Origin: Burkholderia singularis
GTDB lineage: Bacteria > Pseudomonadota > Gammaproteobacteria > Burkholderiales > Burkholderiaceae
Assembly: GCF_900176645.1 (NCBI RefSeq)
Contig: NZ_FXAN01000046.1
Span: 1 to 64,000, forward strand
Direction: 5' to 3'
DNA: 64,000 nucleotides
In this document: one piece after another, positions 43,901 through 53,132 of the stretch
How the letters are laid out: every line of letters begins with the position of its first letter
How positions within the stretch are numbered: position 1 is the stretch's first letter
The notes under the pieces: model-generated
The model's input: only the letters and a program-made list of their open reading frames with translations
What the model was told of the DNA's origin: nothing
The model's database searches: none
Translations under genes and position numbers: made by a program

Positions 43901-46678
43901 TCAAAGTTTCTTGGCCACATCCTGACCGGTTTTGATCTCCGCGTCGGTTGAATGCTCGGCGGCATGCGCAGCCAGCTGCAACTCCAACGCACGAATCCGC
44001 TCAAGCCGCTCATCCGCAAGGGCTTTCATTTCAATGAGCGCGGCATCGGCTTGCTCAAGACGTGTTTCGTGTGCCGCAGCGGTTTCCTTTAGCTGCTCTT
44101 CGAGAAGCATGAGTTTGTCGAGTCGCTCAATTGACAGCTCCTTGACTTCGTCCAATGCTTTATTGGTCTCGGCCAGTTGCGCATCCAGTGCCATCAGTTG
44201 AGCAAGCCGCTCCTTCGACAAGCGCTTCGTTTCTTCGAGCGCCAAATCAAATGCCGTCGCTCGCTGGTCCAGCACCTGAATTTCCGACAAGCGTTCAAGC
44301 GACAACCGTTCGGCAAAGCGAAAAGCTTTGTCGGTATCCCGAAGTTGTGCCTCCAGCGTATGAATCCGCTCGAGCCGCTCGTCCGCAAGCGCTTTCATTT
44401 CATTGAGCGCGGCATCGGTCTGCTCAAGACGTGTTTCGTGTGTCGCAGCGGTTTCCTTTAGCTGCTTTTCGAGCAGCATGAGTTTGTCGAGTCGCTCAAT
44501 AGACAGCTTCTTGACTTCGTCCAATGCTTTGTTGGTCTCGGCCAGTTGTGCATCCAGCGTCATAGTCCGGGCAAGACGCTCCTGCGACAGGCGCTTAGCC
44601 TCTTCAAGCGCCAAATCAAATGCCGTCGCTCGCTGGTCCAGCGCTTGAATTTCCGACAAACGTTCGAGCGACAGCCGTTCGGCAAAGCGGAAGGCTTTGT
44701 CGGTATCCCGGAGTTGCGCCTCCAACGTATGAATCCGCTCGAGGCGCTCGAGCGTCAACTGCTCCAGATGGCCTTTGACTTCGAGAGCGGCGCGTAAATC
44801 GACTTCGAGTTGTCCTACCGCTGATCGCAGCGACTGCCTCAACACACCATACAACCGCGTGCCAACCGAAACCGATGCGCCATTCGAAATGGACAATGCC
44901 TGCGCACACGCAGAAGCCCGGTCGACAATCTCGACTGCATCATTCATCGCAAAACCCATCGGCCGCCGCGTATTGCCGTAAAACTCCATCCAATCGCATT
45001 GAAAGAGCCGGCCAGCAGCAGTCAGCCCGCTCAACCACGCGGCGCGCGCGCGCTCGGTTTCGCCGTCATGCCAGCACAACAAGCCCAAACGCAACGCCGC
45101 TTCCACCACCTTCGTTCCCAGCGTCGGCGTGATGTCCGCGACATCTGCGCTTGCAATCTGCTCAAAACCCGCTTTTGCGCGAAGGCGATCACCGCTGCGC
45201 ATGTCCAAGCGCGCACGCAGAAAAGTCAACGACACATACCAACGCCTGACATGCGGATTGGACGAGCCGATCTCGAGATAAGCACACACGTCGGCATCCC
45301 ACTGCACCAGCGCGGGTGGCCGGGTGCCGGCCGGCAGTTGCTCGAGCAAACCATAGCCCTTGACCGCGAGCGCCGCGCCGTAATCGGGTGTCTTTCTGTC
45401 ATGACGGGACAGGACGTCGTCGGCGATGTCCATCAGCCCGTCTCGGCGCTGCAGGCGATAAGGAATTTCGACCATGCCGTGAACCAGCCATGGATTCTCG
45501 TAATGCTCGGCGAAATCCACGAGATGCGTTCGGCCGTTGAACGCCTCATGCACGGTCTCCCGATACACGACGCCGTGGCCGAGTTGCGGCGCTTTCATCC
45601 CGACGGCCAGCCACCACTCCGCCTCCACAAGGCCAGCCGATTCGAGCGGGACGGACTCGAGCAACCGCGGCCTCGGCACCCATTCACATGCCACATCGAG
45701 CCGCTTGCAGCCGCTCGCGATCTGGCGTGTCGCCGATTCAACGATGAAGTGCTCGGCAATCTCGTTACGCAGCCTCTCCCACGTATACACATGAAAATGA
45801 TGCGGATTGGGATCCGCGCCCGTCTCGTCGCTCCAGTCGTTCGGCACGCTCGTCACGACCCGTCCGCCCGGCCGCAGGATTCGCGCAAATTCGCTCAGCA
45901 AGCGCCGCGGTTCAGCGACATGCTCCAATGTCTCAAACGAGACGACCACATCGAACGACGCATCGCCATAACCGCTCAAAGCGTCTGGCAAATAGCCGGC
46001 CACATAGCGCACATTGCCGCCGCCGAAACACCGGTTCGCATAATCAATCGCCCAGTCGCTGCCATCGATTCCAACGAACGTCGCTCCGAGCGACAAGTGC
46101 TGCATGACATGGGTGCCATAGCCGAGGCCGCATGCGGCATCGAGCACCGCATCGTTCGGGCGTATGAACTGCGACGCCCATTCATAGCGAATCACGTGCG
46201 CATCGGAACGGCGGCCGGCCTCGCGCAGCATGTCCATGTGGAGATCGCGCTCTTCAAGAAGCCGGGGCAGCGGATACAGCGCTGCGGCTTGCGCGTCGAG
46301 CGGCTCGAGAAGTGTCGCGAGCAACGCATCGGCCCGCTCGAGATCCGCATAGCCGAACACCCGGTGGTAGTACGGATGCTTTCGGTAATCGAGCGAAAAA
46401 CATCGCTTCTCCAGTTCGTCTCGCGTACCGATTTCGTCATCCGCCTGACGCTCGATGTAGACGCCCGCGATCCGCCCGCGCTTGACTTGCTCCAGCAGAC
46501 GCCACAGCTCGCCCTCGGCCAGACCGACACAGACGAGACAAGCCGGATCGTCATCGAGCTGCTCCCGCACTTCGCAGCCTGCGTCATACAGCATATTTCG
46601 GCTCGCGACCGGCATTTCGCCGCACACGACGAATCGCGCCACGCCGAATGCCGTCAACAGCCGGCGCGCAATATCCAT
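43901..46678 (-). CDS. Methyltransferase fused to a long coiled coil (WbdD-like chain terminator candidate)
   Basis: 925 aa; start at the ATG at 46678, 1 bp after the Wzt stop. Layout: N-terminal ~150 residues with no clear family; class I SAM methyltransferase around 170-310 (VLDAACGLGYGTHVMQ, FVGIDGSDWAIDYA, FDVVVSFETLEHV, LRPGGRVVTSVPN); a mixed middle region to ~600; then an almost uninterrupted coiled coil to the C-terminus built of 28-residue units starting E-R-L (644-925). Next to Wzt/Wzm this resembles WbdD, whose methyltransferase caps the chain and whose coiled coil measures length. No kinase domain is seen. A 123-residue block is tandemly duplicated in the coil. Confidence 0.8.
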   Translation of the reverse strand: MDIARRLLTAFGVARFVVCGEMPVASRNMLYDAGCEVREQLDDDPACLVCVGLAEGELWRLLEQVKRGRIAGVYIERQADDEIGTRDELEKRCFSLDYRKHPYYHRVFGYADLERADALLATLLEPLDAQAAALYPLPRLLEERDLHMDMLREAGRRSDAHVIRYEWASQFIRPNDAVLDAACGLGYGTHVMQHLSLGATFVGIDGSDWAIDYANRCFGGGNVRYVAGYLPDALSGYGDASFDVVVSFETLEHVAEPRRLLSEFARILRPGGRVVTSVPNDWSDETGADPNPHHFHVYTWERLRNEIAEHFIVESATRQIASGCKRLDVACEWVPRPRLLESVPLESAGLVEAEWWLAVGMKAPQLGHGVVYRETVHEAFNGRTHLVDFAEHYENPWLVHGMVEIPYRLQRRDGLMDIADDVLSRHDRKTPDYGAALAVKGYGLLEQLPAGTRPPALVQWDADVCAYLEIGSSNPHVRRWYVSLTFLRARLDMRSGDRLRAKAGFEQIASADVADITPTLGTKVVEAALRLGLLCWHDGETERARAAWLSGLTAAGRLFQCDWMEFYGNTRRPMGFAMNDAVEIVDRASACAQALSISNGASVSVGTRLYGVLRQSLRSAVGQLEVDLRAALEVKGHLEQLTLERLERIHTLEAQLRDTDKAFRFAERLSLERLSEIQALDQRATAFDLALEEAKRLSQERLARTMTLDAQLAETNKALDEVKKLSIERLDKLMLLEKQLKETAATHETRLEQTDAALNEMKALADERLERIHTLEAQLRDTDKAFRFAERLSLERLSEIQVLDQRATAFDLALEETKRLSKERLAQLMALDAQLAETNKALDEVKELSIERLDKLMLLEEQLKETAAAHETRLEQADAALIEMKALADERLERIRALELQLAAHAAEHSTDAEIKTGQDVAKKL
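44012..44749 (-). repeat. 369-bp tandem duplication in the coiled-coil coding region
   Basis: Two adjacent 123-residue blocks, residues 644-766 and 767-889, each made of three 28-residue units and one 39-residue unit starting with ERL. The sequence GAATCCGCTC recurs at 43993, 44362 and 44731, exactly 369 bp apart. A third partial copy follows to the protein end. Confidence 0.92.
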
Positions 46679-46679
46679 G

Positions 46680-48182
46680 TCACGCAACACGCTCTCCAGA
46701 CATTTGGGCCGCCCCGTTTTCCAGCACCCGCACGCTGCAAACCGGGCAAATATCCGACACGCCGCCATACCAGCGTTCGAACCGATTCATCGACACGCGG
46801 AAGAATGCACTTTCATCCATCCAGTGCAACATGCGTTGGTGGCCCGGCGTCATCACCTTTTCTTCAGCGGCATACGACTGGATTTCGTAATATCCCTCGC
46901 CCAGCCGGCATTCGAAACGTTCGGACAATTCGATGATCTCGCCTGCGTGGAATACCCGCTCCCATGTCGATTCGACTGCCGCAGCGGCATGTCGATTGAC
47001 GATATCCTGATTGAAGGTGCCGCCCGAATAGACCTTGACGCCCTCTTTGTTACGTAGGCGGATGCCAAGATTGAGGTGATTGATCGTTCGGTTGACGCGA
47101 AAACGCAATCTGACGTCGATGAGATCGCCGGGATAGAACAACTGGCACGCGGCTCCATGCTCATCCAGCGTGGCGACTTCGAGGATCTCGACATCGAGAT
47201 CGCCGAACGACATATCCGCCGTGCGATTGCGCCGCGGCATTTCGGCATCGTCGGCCGCCGCATCATCGTCCGGCACTGCTGGCTGATCGTCACCCTGCTC
47301 GGCCTCGGCAAGCGCCGGCACTTGAGCGAGCGCCATCGATTGACGCGCCGACGACAGATATTCGAGCACGTCGCGCGCCTGCGCATTTTCCGCTTCGTGT
47401 AGCAGACGGCGATATTCGAGCACCACTTCCGACGACAAGCCCGAGCATACGATGCCGCCGTCCTTCAGCAGCAGCGCGCGATCAGTGAGCGTTCGCACCG
47501 ACTCCTGATCGTGCGAAACAAATAGCAAGCTGCCGCCGTCGGAGAGGAACCGTTCGATACGCTCGTAGCAACGCTTCTGAAAAAGCGCATCGCCGACTGC
47601 CAATGCCTCGTCGACGATAAGGATGTCTGGCTCAAGTTGAACCTGAACGGCAAAGGCCAGCCGGACCATCATGCCGCTCGAATAGGTCTTGACCGGTTGA
47701 TCGATGAACGTTCCGATGCCCGCGAAACGCTCGATGCTGTCGAAGCGCTCGTTGATCTCATTTCGCGAGAAACCGAGCATCGCGGCATTGAGATAGACGT
47801 TGTCCCGCCCCGTAAACTCCGGGTTGAAGCCTGAGCCGAGTTCAAACAGGCCCGCGAGACGTCCGACGGTCTCGACCCTGCCGACAGTCGGCTTCAGAAT
47901 CTTGGCCACCACTTGAAGCAGCGTGGACTTGCCTGCGCCGTTCATCCCCAGGATGCCAACGCTCTCACCGCGCTTGAGATCGAACGAGATATCGCGCAGC
48001 GCCCAGAATTCCCGATGAAACTTGCGATCTACGATCGCATTCGGCAAACGCCGCTGCAATGCATGCGGTAACGCGCGCATCAACCAGCGTTGCCCATACT
48101 GGCGCAACCGGTCGGACGGATTGCTATAGACATTAAATTTTTTACTGACGCCGTCGACGCGCACTATGTAATCAGAGGACAT
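46680..48182 (-). CDS. wzt: Polysaccharide ABC exporter ATPase with C-terminal substrate domain
   Basis: 500 aa. Walker A GILGMNGAGKSTLLQ, signature YSSGMMVRLAFAVQV and Walker B ILIVDEALAVGD, in the order of KpsT/Wzt proteins. About 140 C-terminal residues (QLFYPGDLIDVRLRFRVN onward) form the Wzt_C-like beta domain, which in some O-antigen systems reads the terminal methyl or other cap before export. Start is the ATG at 48182 (GAGGG upstream), overlapping the permease end by 11 bp. The presence of the C-terminal domain fits a chain-cap-dependent export mechanism with the neighbouring methyltransferase. Confidence 0.92.
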   Translation of the reverse strand: MSSDYIVRVDGVSKKFNVYSNPSDRLRQYGQRWLMRALPHALQRRLPNAIVDRKFHREFWALRDISFDLKRGESVGILGMNGAGKSTLLQVVAKILKPTVGRVETVGRLAGLFELGSGFNPEFTGRDNVYLNAAMLGFSRNEINERFDSIERFAGIGTFIDQPVKTYSSGMMVRLAFAVQVQLEPDILIVDEALAVGDALFQKRCYERIERFLSDGGSLLFVSHDQESVRTLTDRALLLKDGGIVCSGLSSEVVLEYRRLLHEAENAQARDVLEYLSSARQSMALAQVPALAEAEQGDDQPAVPDDDAAADDAEMPRRNRTADMSFGDLDVEILEVATLDEHGAACQLFYPGDLIDVRLRFRVNRTINHLNLGIRLRNKEGVKVYSGGTFNQDIVNRHAAAAVESTWERVFHAGEIIELSERFECRLGEGYYEIQSYAAEEKVMTPGHQRMLHWMDESAFFRVSMNRFERWYGGVSDICPVCSVRVLENGAAQMSGERVA

Positions 48183-48975
48183 CGGCAAAACCCTCGGACG
48201 TTCTCGTGAACCAAATTAACCCCAGCCAAGCGACGAGCCAACCTACAACGATGGAGACGAAATACATGACGGGGCTTGGAACGGCTCCCCAGAGCAACAC
48301 TTCGCGCATCGACTGTACTTGCGCGGCCAACGGATTGAACTGAGATAGCGTGCGGATCGCGCCGGGAGCATTCTGAGGCGGGTAAAAAATCGGCGTCAAG
48401 AACAACAACGCGGTCGTCACCAATCCGACCAATTGTGCAATATCCCGCACGTATACGCCGAGCGACGCCAGAAACCAGCCGATGCCGAGCGCCACCAATG
48501 CAACCGGAATCAGGACCAGCGGGAACAGCACAGCAGTAGGCGGAATATGTCCAACCAGCGCCCATTCCCCGACAAGTAATATCGCGACACTGATGAACGC
48601 ATTAATGGTTGCGGTAAAAACCGCCATCCACGGCAGAATGACCAACGGAAAAATCGATTTCTTAACCAGATTCGGCGAGGCCGTCACCAGCGACGGCGCC
48701 CGATTGATGCACTCCGCCAGGAAATTAAATACGATCAAACCGGCAAACAGCACAATCGGAAACGCGACACTTTGCCGCCCTTCCGCATTCCAGCGGGATG
48801 CGAACACGACACCGAATACATAAGAATAAATTCCGAGCATTGCAAGCGGCATCAAAAACGCCCAAAATATCCCAAAATATGACCCTTTATAACGGGCCGA
48901 CAAATCACGCTTCGTCATTTCCCAGAGGAGAGAACGGTATAATCGCAACGGGGAAAAAACCTTAAATGGGCTCAT
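48172..48975 (-). CDS. wzm: Polysaccharide ABC exporter permease
   Basis: 267 aa, six hydrophobic helices, ABC-2 (KpsM/Wzm/TagG) family: FKVFSPLRLYRSLLWEMTKR start, YFGIFWAFLMPLAMLGIYSY, LVIFPLVILPWMAVF-type segments and PIFYPPQNAP near the end. It heads the operon and exports a lipid-linked polysaccharide with the Wzt ATPase. Its upstream region is A+T-rich and probably holds the promoter. Confidence 0.9.
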   Translation of the reverse strand: MSPFKVFSPLRLYRSLLWEMTKRDLSARYKGSYFGIFWAFLMPLAMLGIYSYVFGVVFASRWNAEGRQSVAFPIVLFAGLIVFNFLAECINRAPSLVTASPNLVKKSIFPLVILPWMAVFTATINAFISVAILLVGEWALVGHIPPTAVLFPLVLIPVALVALGIGWFLASLGVYVRDIAQLVGLVTTALLFLTPIFYPPQNAPGAIRTLSQFNPLAAQVQSMREVLLWGAVPSPVMYFVSIVVGWLVAWLGLIWFTRTSEGFADVL

Positions 48976-49847
48976 GAATTACCTTAATCACCGAATCTCT
49001 CACCAAGCCGAATTTATCAAAAAATATTTAATTTAATCACACAACTTTAGAATATGATTTGCCGCGACCAAACAATTATCCCTCGGGTCTGCCCCTCAAA
49101 GGATAAAACTGGCGTGTCGCGCTTATCGCCCACGCGAAGGGTAACATGGATGCGCTGTGGCGATCGAGGCCGGCGTAGGAAAGGGTTACCATGCTTAGCG
49201 GGCAAGCGCGCATGCATCTGGCAAAGTTCGTTTTCAAAGAAGAAAATAAGGCGACCAAAGTTTCATGGCCACTCACAAACCGTTTAGCTTATAGCGCCGC
49301 TCAAATCTTACGGTTAACAAGCGCCAGCTAAACCGCGCCATTGCATGAGCATACTCAATTGCCATTGAATACGCTCATGGTTGCCGCCGCCTGATTGGAT
49401 AGGCTCGCCGTTTGATTCGTTCTTTTTCAGCGCATGGAAAAATTTTCGCCGTGCATTGGCATGGTCATCACCGCGACAACGCGTACTCGGTGCCGTGCAG
49501 TGCGCCGTTATAAATGATTGACTGCCGCCGAGAGTGAAATAAATTAATAAGGACTCCCGGATTAGCGGACCGGCAGCGCCCCAGTACCGATTCGTCGAAG
49601 GTCGTATTGCGTCAGCCAGTCGAATTCCTCGTTCGCTGCTGTTTCTCTTCTCGAACGCAATCGGCAAGGATAACGGCCCAACTCGAACCGGTAACAGGCA
49701 AACGTGCAGGGCAATCACGCGCCTCGCGCATAGCACACGCCGTGAACCGCAAGGCGTCCCACTGCACGAAGCCGCCGCCGTTGGCCGCACGGGTTTCATG
49801 CGCGCCTGCGAATGCTGAAGCACGCCGCGCAATGCAACTCGGCGCGT
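48976..49847. other. Gene-poor region upstream of wzm
   Basis: About 870 bp. The ~80 bp next to wzm are strongly A+T-rich and a probable promoter zone; I cannot place -10/-35 boxes with confidence. The rest contains only unsupported frames, including a 172-codon leftward one without domain signals or a ribosome site. Confidence 0.5.
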
Positions 49848-51680
49848 TCAGCTATCGAGTACATAAACGCCCGGTGCCGCCCCCCATCCTGGGTCCGGCT
49901 CGCGTGCCCGAACCTCGCCTGTCGAATGCCCGCGCAGCCAGTCGCGCCAGCACACCCACCATGAACCCTGAACGGCCGCAACGTCCCGCACGAACTCGTG
50001 CCTGCTCCGATACGGCGCGCCCGCCTCGCGGGTCGCGCAACGATAGTAACGCCCAGGATGCCCCGGCTCGGATACGATGCCGGCATTGTGGCCGCCTGAT
50101 GTCAAAACGAAGGTCAGCGCATTGTGCGTCAGCAGGTGCAGCTTGTAGACGGAGCGCCACGGCGACACATGATCGCGCTCGGTGCCAACGACGAACATCG
50201 GCGCATTGATGTCGGACAACGCGATCGGCCGCCCGGCAACGCAGTAGCGTCCCGCCGCCAGATCGTTATCAAGAAACAAACGTCTCAGATATTCGGTGTG
50301 CATCCGATATGGCATGCGTGTCGTATCTGCGTTCCACGCCATCAGATCATTCGGCTTCGAGCGGCGACCGAGTAAATATTCGCTCATCATCCTCGACCAG
50401 ATGAGATCGCGTGCGTTCAGCAGTTGGAACGCTGCTGCCATTTGTGCCCCGTCGAGATAACCCTGCCGCCACATCAATGCATCGAGCGCGGCAATTTCGC
50501 TCGCGTCGATAAAAAGTCCCAGCTCGCCGGGCTCGCTGAAGTCCGTCAGCGCGGCGAGCAGCGTCACGGTGCGAAGCGTGTCGCCGCGGCCGTCACGCGC
50601 AAGCGCCGCCGCTCCGATCGCAAGCAGCGTGCCGCCCAGGCAATAACCAATCGTATGCACTGCTTCACCGCAACGCGTGCGCACTTCGTCGAGCGCGGCA
50701 AACAGTCCGTCGTACAGGTAATCGTCGAGCCCGAGGTCGCACGCTTCGGCACCGGGATTGCGCCATGAAATCACGAACACGGTGTGCCCCGACTCGACGA
50801 GAAAACGGATCAGCGAGTCGTGCGGCTGCAAGTCGAGGATGTAGTACTTCATGATCCACGACGGTACGATCAGCAGCGGCTCGCGCGCGACCTTGTCGGT
50901 TGCCGGCGCATATTGCAACAGTTCGCATAGCGCATTGCGCCACACGACGCGCCCCGGCGTCACGGCAACCTCCTGGCCGGGCCGATACGCGGACATGCGA
51001 TAAGTTCGCGCGCCGCGCAGGCGGTCGCAAAGCTCGCTCCAATCGTCCAGCCAGTGCAGCGCGCCCGCTGCAAAATTCGCGCCGCCGCTGTGCAACGCCG
51101 CATCGATCACGACCGGGTTGGTCGCCGCAAAATTGCCCGGCGAACACGCGTCGAGGCACTGCCGTGCAACGAAGCGCACGAGCGCTTCGTGATGACGTTC
51201 GACGCCGGGCACACCGGTCGTCGCGTCGCACCACCAGCGCTGAGCGGCGAGAAATGCATCGCGATAACAGGAGAACGGCCAATGGGCCCAGCCGGGTGCG
51301 GTAAAGCGCGGATCGCCCGGCCCTTCGTGCACGGCCATGCGCGTTTCGTCGAGGGCGTCGACATGCGGTTCGGGCGGCGCCAATCCGCAAGCCGCGCGCC
51401 CCACCTGCATCGCGAGATCGAAGCATTTTCCCGGCGAAACCGCGAGATGCATCCACCAGTCGAGCACGGCAAGCGCGAGCGACGCCGGCGATAATCCGAA
51501 TGTCATCGCCGCGACAGCGGCCCGCGTCGCGCGATTCCATTCGTCGGACGGTTGTTCGGGCAAATGCGCGCACTCGTCGGCGGCAAGCGGCGCTTCGCCG
51601 CCACGCACGGTGCGCGGCGGCAACACGCCGTCGGCGTCAACCGGCGTGCACGCGCTTCGTCTGGAACGCGGCGTCTTCAT
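49848..51680 (-). CDS. phaC: Polyhydroxyalkanoate synthase, class I
   Basis: 610 aa. Lipase-like box GYCLGGT places the catalytic cysteine in the middle third; the conserved PLLIVPSWIMKYYILDL, HDSLIRFLVESGHTVFVISWRNP, DINAPMFVVGTERDHVSPW (catalytic Asp) and FVLTSGGHNAGIV (catalytic His) segments follow. Polymerises 3-hydroxyacyl-CoA to storage polyester on granules. ATG overlaps the phaB stop. It is third in a phasin-phaB-phaC operon with an FNR-type box upstream, i.e. PHA made as an electron sink under low oxygen (inference). Confidence 0.93.
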   Translation of the reverse strand: MKTPRSRRSACTPVDADGVLPPRTVRGGEAPLAADECAHLPEQPSDEWNRATRAAVAAMTFGLSPASLALAVLDWWMHLAVSPGKCFDLAMQVGRAACGLAPPEPHVDALDETRMAVHEGPGDPRFTAPGWAHWPFSCYRDAFLAAQRWWCDATTGVPGVERHHEALVRFVARQCLDACSPGNFAATNPVVIDAALHSGGANFAAGALHWLDDWSELCDRLRGARTYRMSAYRPGQEVAVTPGRVVWRNALCELLQYAPATDKVAREPLLIVPSWIMKYYILDLQPHDSLIRFLVESGHTVFVISWRNPGAEACDLGLDDYLYDGLFAALDEVRTRCGEAVHTIGYCLGGTLLAIGAAALARDGRGDTLRTVTLLAALTDFSEPGELGLFIDASEIAALDALMWRQGYLDGAQMAAAFQLLNARDLIWSRMMSEYLLGRRSKPNDLMAWNADTTRMPYRMHTEYLRRLFLDNDLAAGRYCVAGRPIALSDINAPMFVVGTERDHVSPWRSVYKLHLLTHNALTFVLTSGGHNAGIVSEPGHPGRYYRCATREAGAPYRSRHEFVRDVAAVQGSWWVCWRDWLRGHSTGEVRAREPDPGWGAAPGVYVLDS

Positions 51681-52423
51681 TGCATATGCATGCCGCCGTT
51701 GATCGCGAAATCCGCGCCGGTCGCAAACCCGGCGTCATCGGAACAGAGATACGCAACGAGCGCGGCAATCTCGTCGGGCCGGCCGAGCCGGCCGACCGGA
51801 ATCTGCGGCAGAATGCGCTTTTCCAGTATCTCCGTCGGCACCGCCTCCACCATCGATGTCGCGAGATAGCCCGGCGACACCGTATTGACCGTCACGCCGT
51901 AACGCGCGAGTTCCCGCGCGAGCGCCATCGTGAAGCCATGCACGGCGGCCTTCGCGGCCGAGTAATTGGTCTGCCCGTAAGCTCCCTGCTCGCCGTTGAT
52001 GGAGCCGATATTGACGATACGGCCAAAACCGCGCTCGATCATTCCCGGCACGAACGGCTTGGTCATGTTGAACAATCCGTCGGTGTCGGTGCGCAACACC
52101 GTATCCCACTGACGCTTCGTCATCTTCATGAAGCTGGCGTCGGATGTCACGCCCGCATTGTTCACGAGCACGTCCACGCGCCCGAATTCGTCGAGCGCGC
52201 GCCGCGCGCATTGCGCACACGAATCGAAGTCCGACACGTCGACTTCGAGCGCGTGGAACACGCGTCCGGCGTCACGCTCGCGCGCCAGCCATGTCGCAAC
52301 ATGATCGTTGCGCTCAGTGTGGGAAACGACGACCGTCATTCCGGCCGCCAACAGCCGGCGGCTGACCGCGGTCCCGAGGCCGCCCATCCCGCCGGTCACG
52401 AAGGCCACCCGTTCAGTGTGCAT
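51677..52423 (-). CDS. phaB: Acetoacetyl-CoA reductase
   Basis: 248 aa short-chain dehydrogenase. TGGMGGLGTAVSRRL (NADP-binding), the catalytic serine in GSINGEQGAYGQTNYSAAK with the YxxxK tyrosine and lysine, and the acetoacetyl-CoA reductase text GFTMALARELARYGVTVNTV. It forms (R)-3-hydroxybutyryl-CoA for PhaC. Starts at the internal ATG at 52423, overlapping the phasin end by 11 bp; the longer frame has no matching sequence. Confidence 0.92.
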   Translation of the reverse strand: MHTERVAFVTGGMGGLGTAVSRRLLAAGMTVVVSHTERNDHVATWLARERDAGRVFHALEVDVSDFDSCAQCARRALDEFGRVDVLVNNAGVTSDASFMKMTKRQWDTVLRTDTDGLFNMTKPFVPGMIERGFGRIVNIGSINGEQGAYGQTNYSAAKAAVHGFTMALARELARYGVTVNTVSPGYLATSMVEAVPTEILEKRILPQIPVGRLGRPDEIAALVAYLCSDDAGFATGADFAINGGMHMQ

Positions 52424-52889
52424 GGGCCTCTCCTCGGCCGGCGCGCCGACCCGCCGGCGCGAGCGGCGGCAACAGCTCGGCCGGCGCGGCGTCGATCGCA
52501 ACGGCGGCCTCGGCCGCCGGACGCTCGAACGCACTGCTCCAACGGCGCAGCCCGTCGGCCTGCGCGTTCTGCGTCCAGTCGCGCACCGCAGCGGCCCAAT
52601 CGTGCTGCATGCGCACGCTCATTTCGCTCGCCTGCTGCCAAATCGCCGCGCTGGCATTCAAATAATCGTGCAGCGTCTTCTGGTTCGCTTCGACGAAAGC
52701 CCGCCAATCCGCCGCCGTCGCGAGCGCCGCGCGCACGCTACGCGTGGCCGCGCAGTCCCGCTCGATTGCGCGCGCCTGCAGCCGAAGCCATTCGAGCCTC
52801 CAATCGTGCATGCTTGATAGCATCCCCAACCCGGCATCGCAGCCGGCGCGGTAACCGTCGAGCGACACCGCAATGATGTCAGTCGTCAT
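52413..52889 (-). CDS. Phasin-like PHA granule protein
   Basis: 158 aa, helical, amphipathic, with no signal peptide. GYRAGCDAGLGMLSSMHDWRL and DWRAFVEANQKTLHDYLNAS fit the phasin/PhaP family loosely, ending in a Pro/Ala tail. Start is the ATG at 52889 behind GAGGGTGAAG. First in the operon with phaB and phaC, it would coat granules. The divergent FNR boxes (52993 and 53051) are its likely control. Confidence 0.75.
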   Translation of the reverse strand: MTTDIIAVSLDGYRAGCDAGLGMLSSMHDWRLEWLRLQARAIERDCAATRSVRAALATAADWRAFVEANQKTLHDYLNASAAIWQQASEMSVRMQHDWAAAVRDWTQNAQADGLRRWSSAFERPAAEAAVAIDAAPAELLPPLAPAGRRAGRGEAHAH

Positions 52890-52992
52890 CTTCACCCTCA
52901 TCGATCGAGGCAACGGATGCGCGATCCGCCACGCACCGCCCGGCCGCTGCCCGGCGGCCCCATCACTGTGCGGCCCGGCATGCCGGCGCCGC

Positions 52993-53006
52993 TTGACCTG
53001 CATCAA
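52993..53006. promoter_or_regulatory. FNR/Anr-type box upstream of the phasin operon
   Basis: TTGACCTGCATCAA, a match to TTGAT-N4-ATCAA with one change, in the 243-bp divergent gap. Centre is 110 bp from the phasin start. Suggests oxygen-limitation control of phasin-phaB-phaC. Confidence 0.75.
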
Positions 53007-53050
53007 GCGAACGGCAAGCGGGCGGCGGGCGGCTTCCGGCACCCATACCG

Positions 53051-53064
53051 TTGACCTGCATCAA
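53051..53064 (+). promoter_or_regulatory. FNR/Anr-type class II promoter of the stress-protein/ackA operon
   Basis: A second TTGACCTGCATCAA, identical to the first. A TAGACT -10 box at 53087-53092 puts the likely start near 53099, exactly 41.5 bp from the box centre, the classical class II spacing. Drives the universal stress protein at 53133. Confidence 0.8.
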
Positions 53065-53132
53065 GCGAAGCCGGGCGGGCGCCTCCTAGACTGAATCGCA
53101 TCGACGCTAACCCCTCTCACGGAGCATGGGCG

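Noticed and set aside
44012-44749. Assembly artefact as cause of the 369-bp duplication
   Set aside because: The two copies differ at several residues (for example EAKRLSQ versus ETKRLSK), so they are genuine diverged copies.
44999-46936. 645-codon rightward frame opposite the methyltransferase
   Set aside because: Antisense shadow of the methyltransferase and Wzt genes without recognisable domains.
49314-49832. 172-codon leftward frame upstream of wzm
   Set aside because: No ribosome site, no domain, no homologous text; low-complexity composition.
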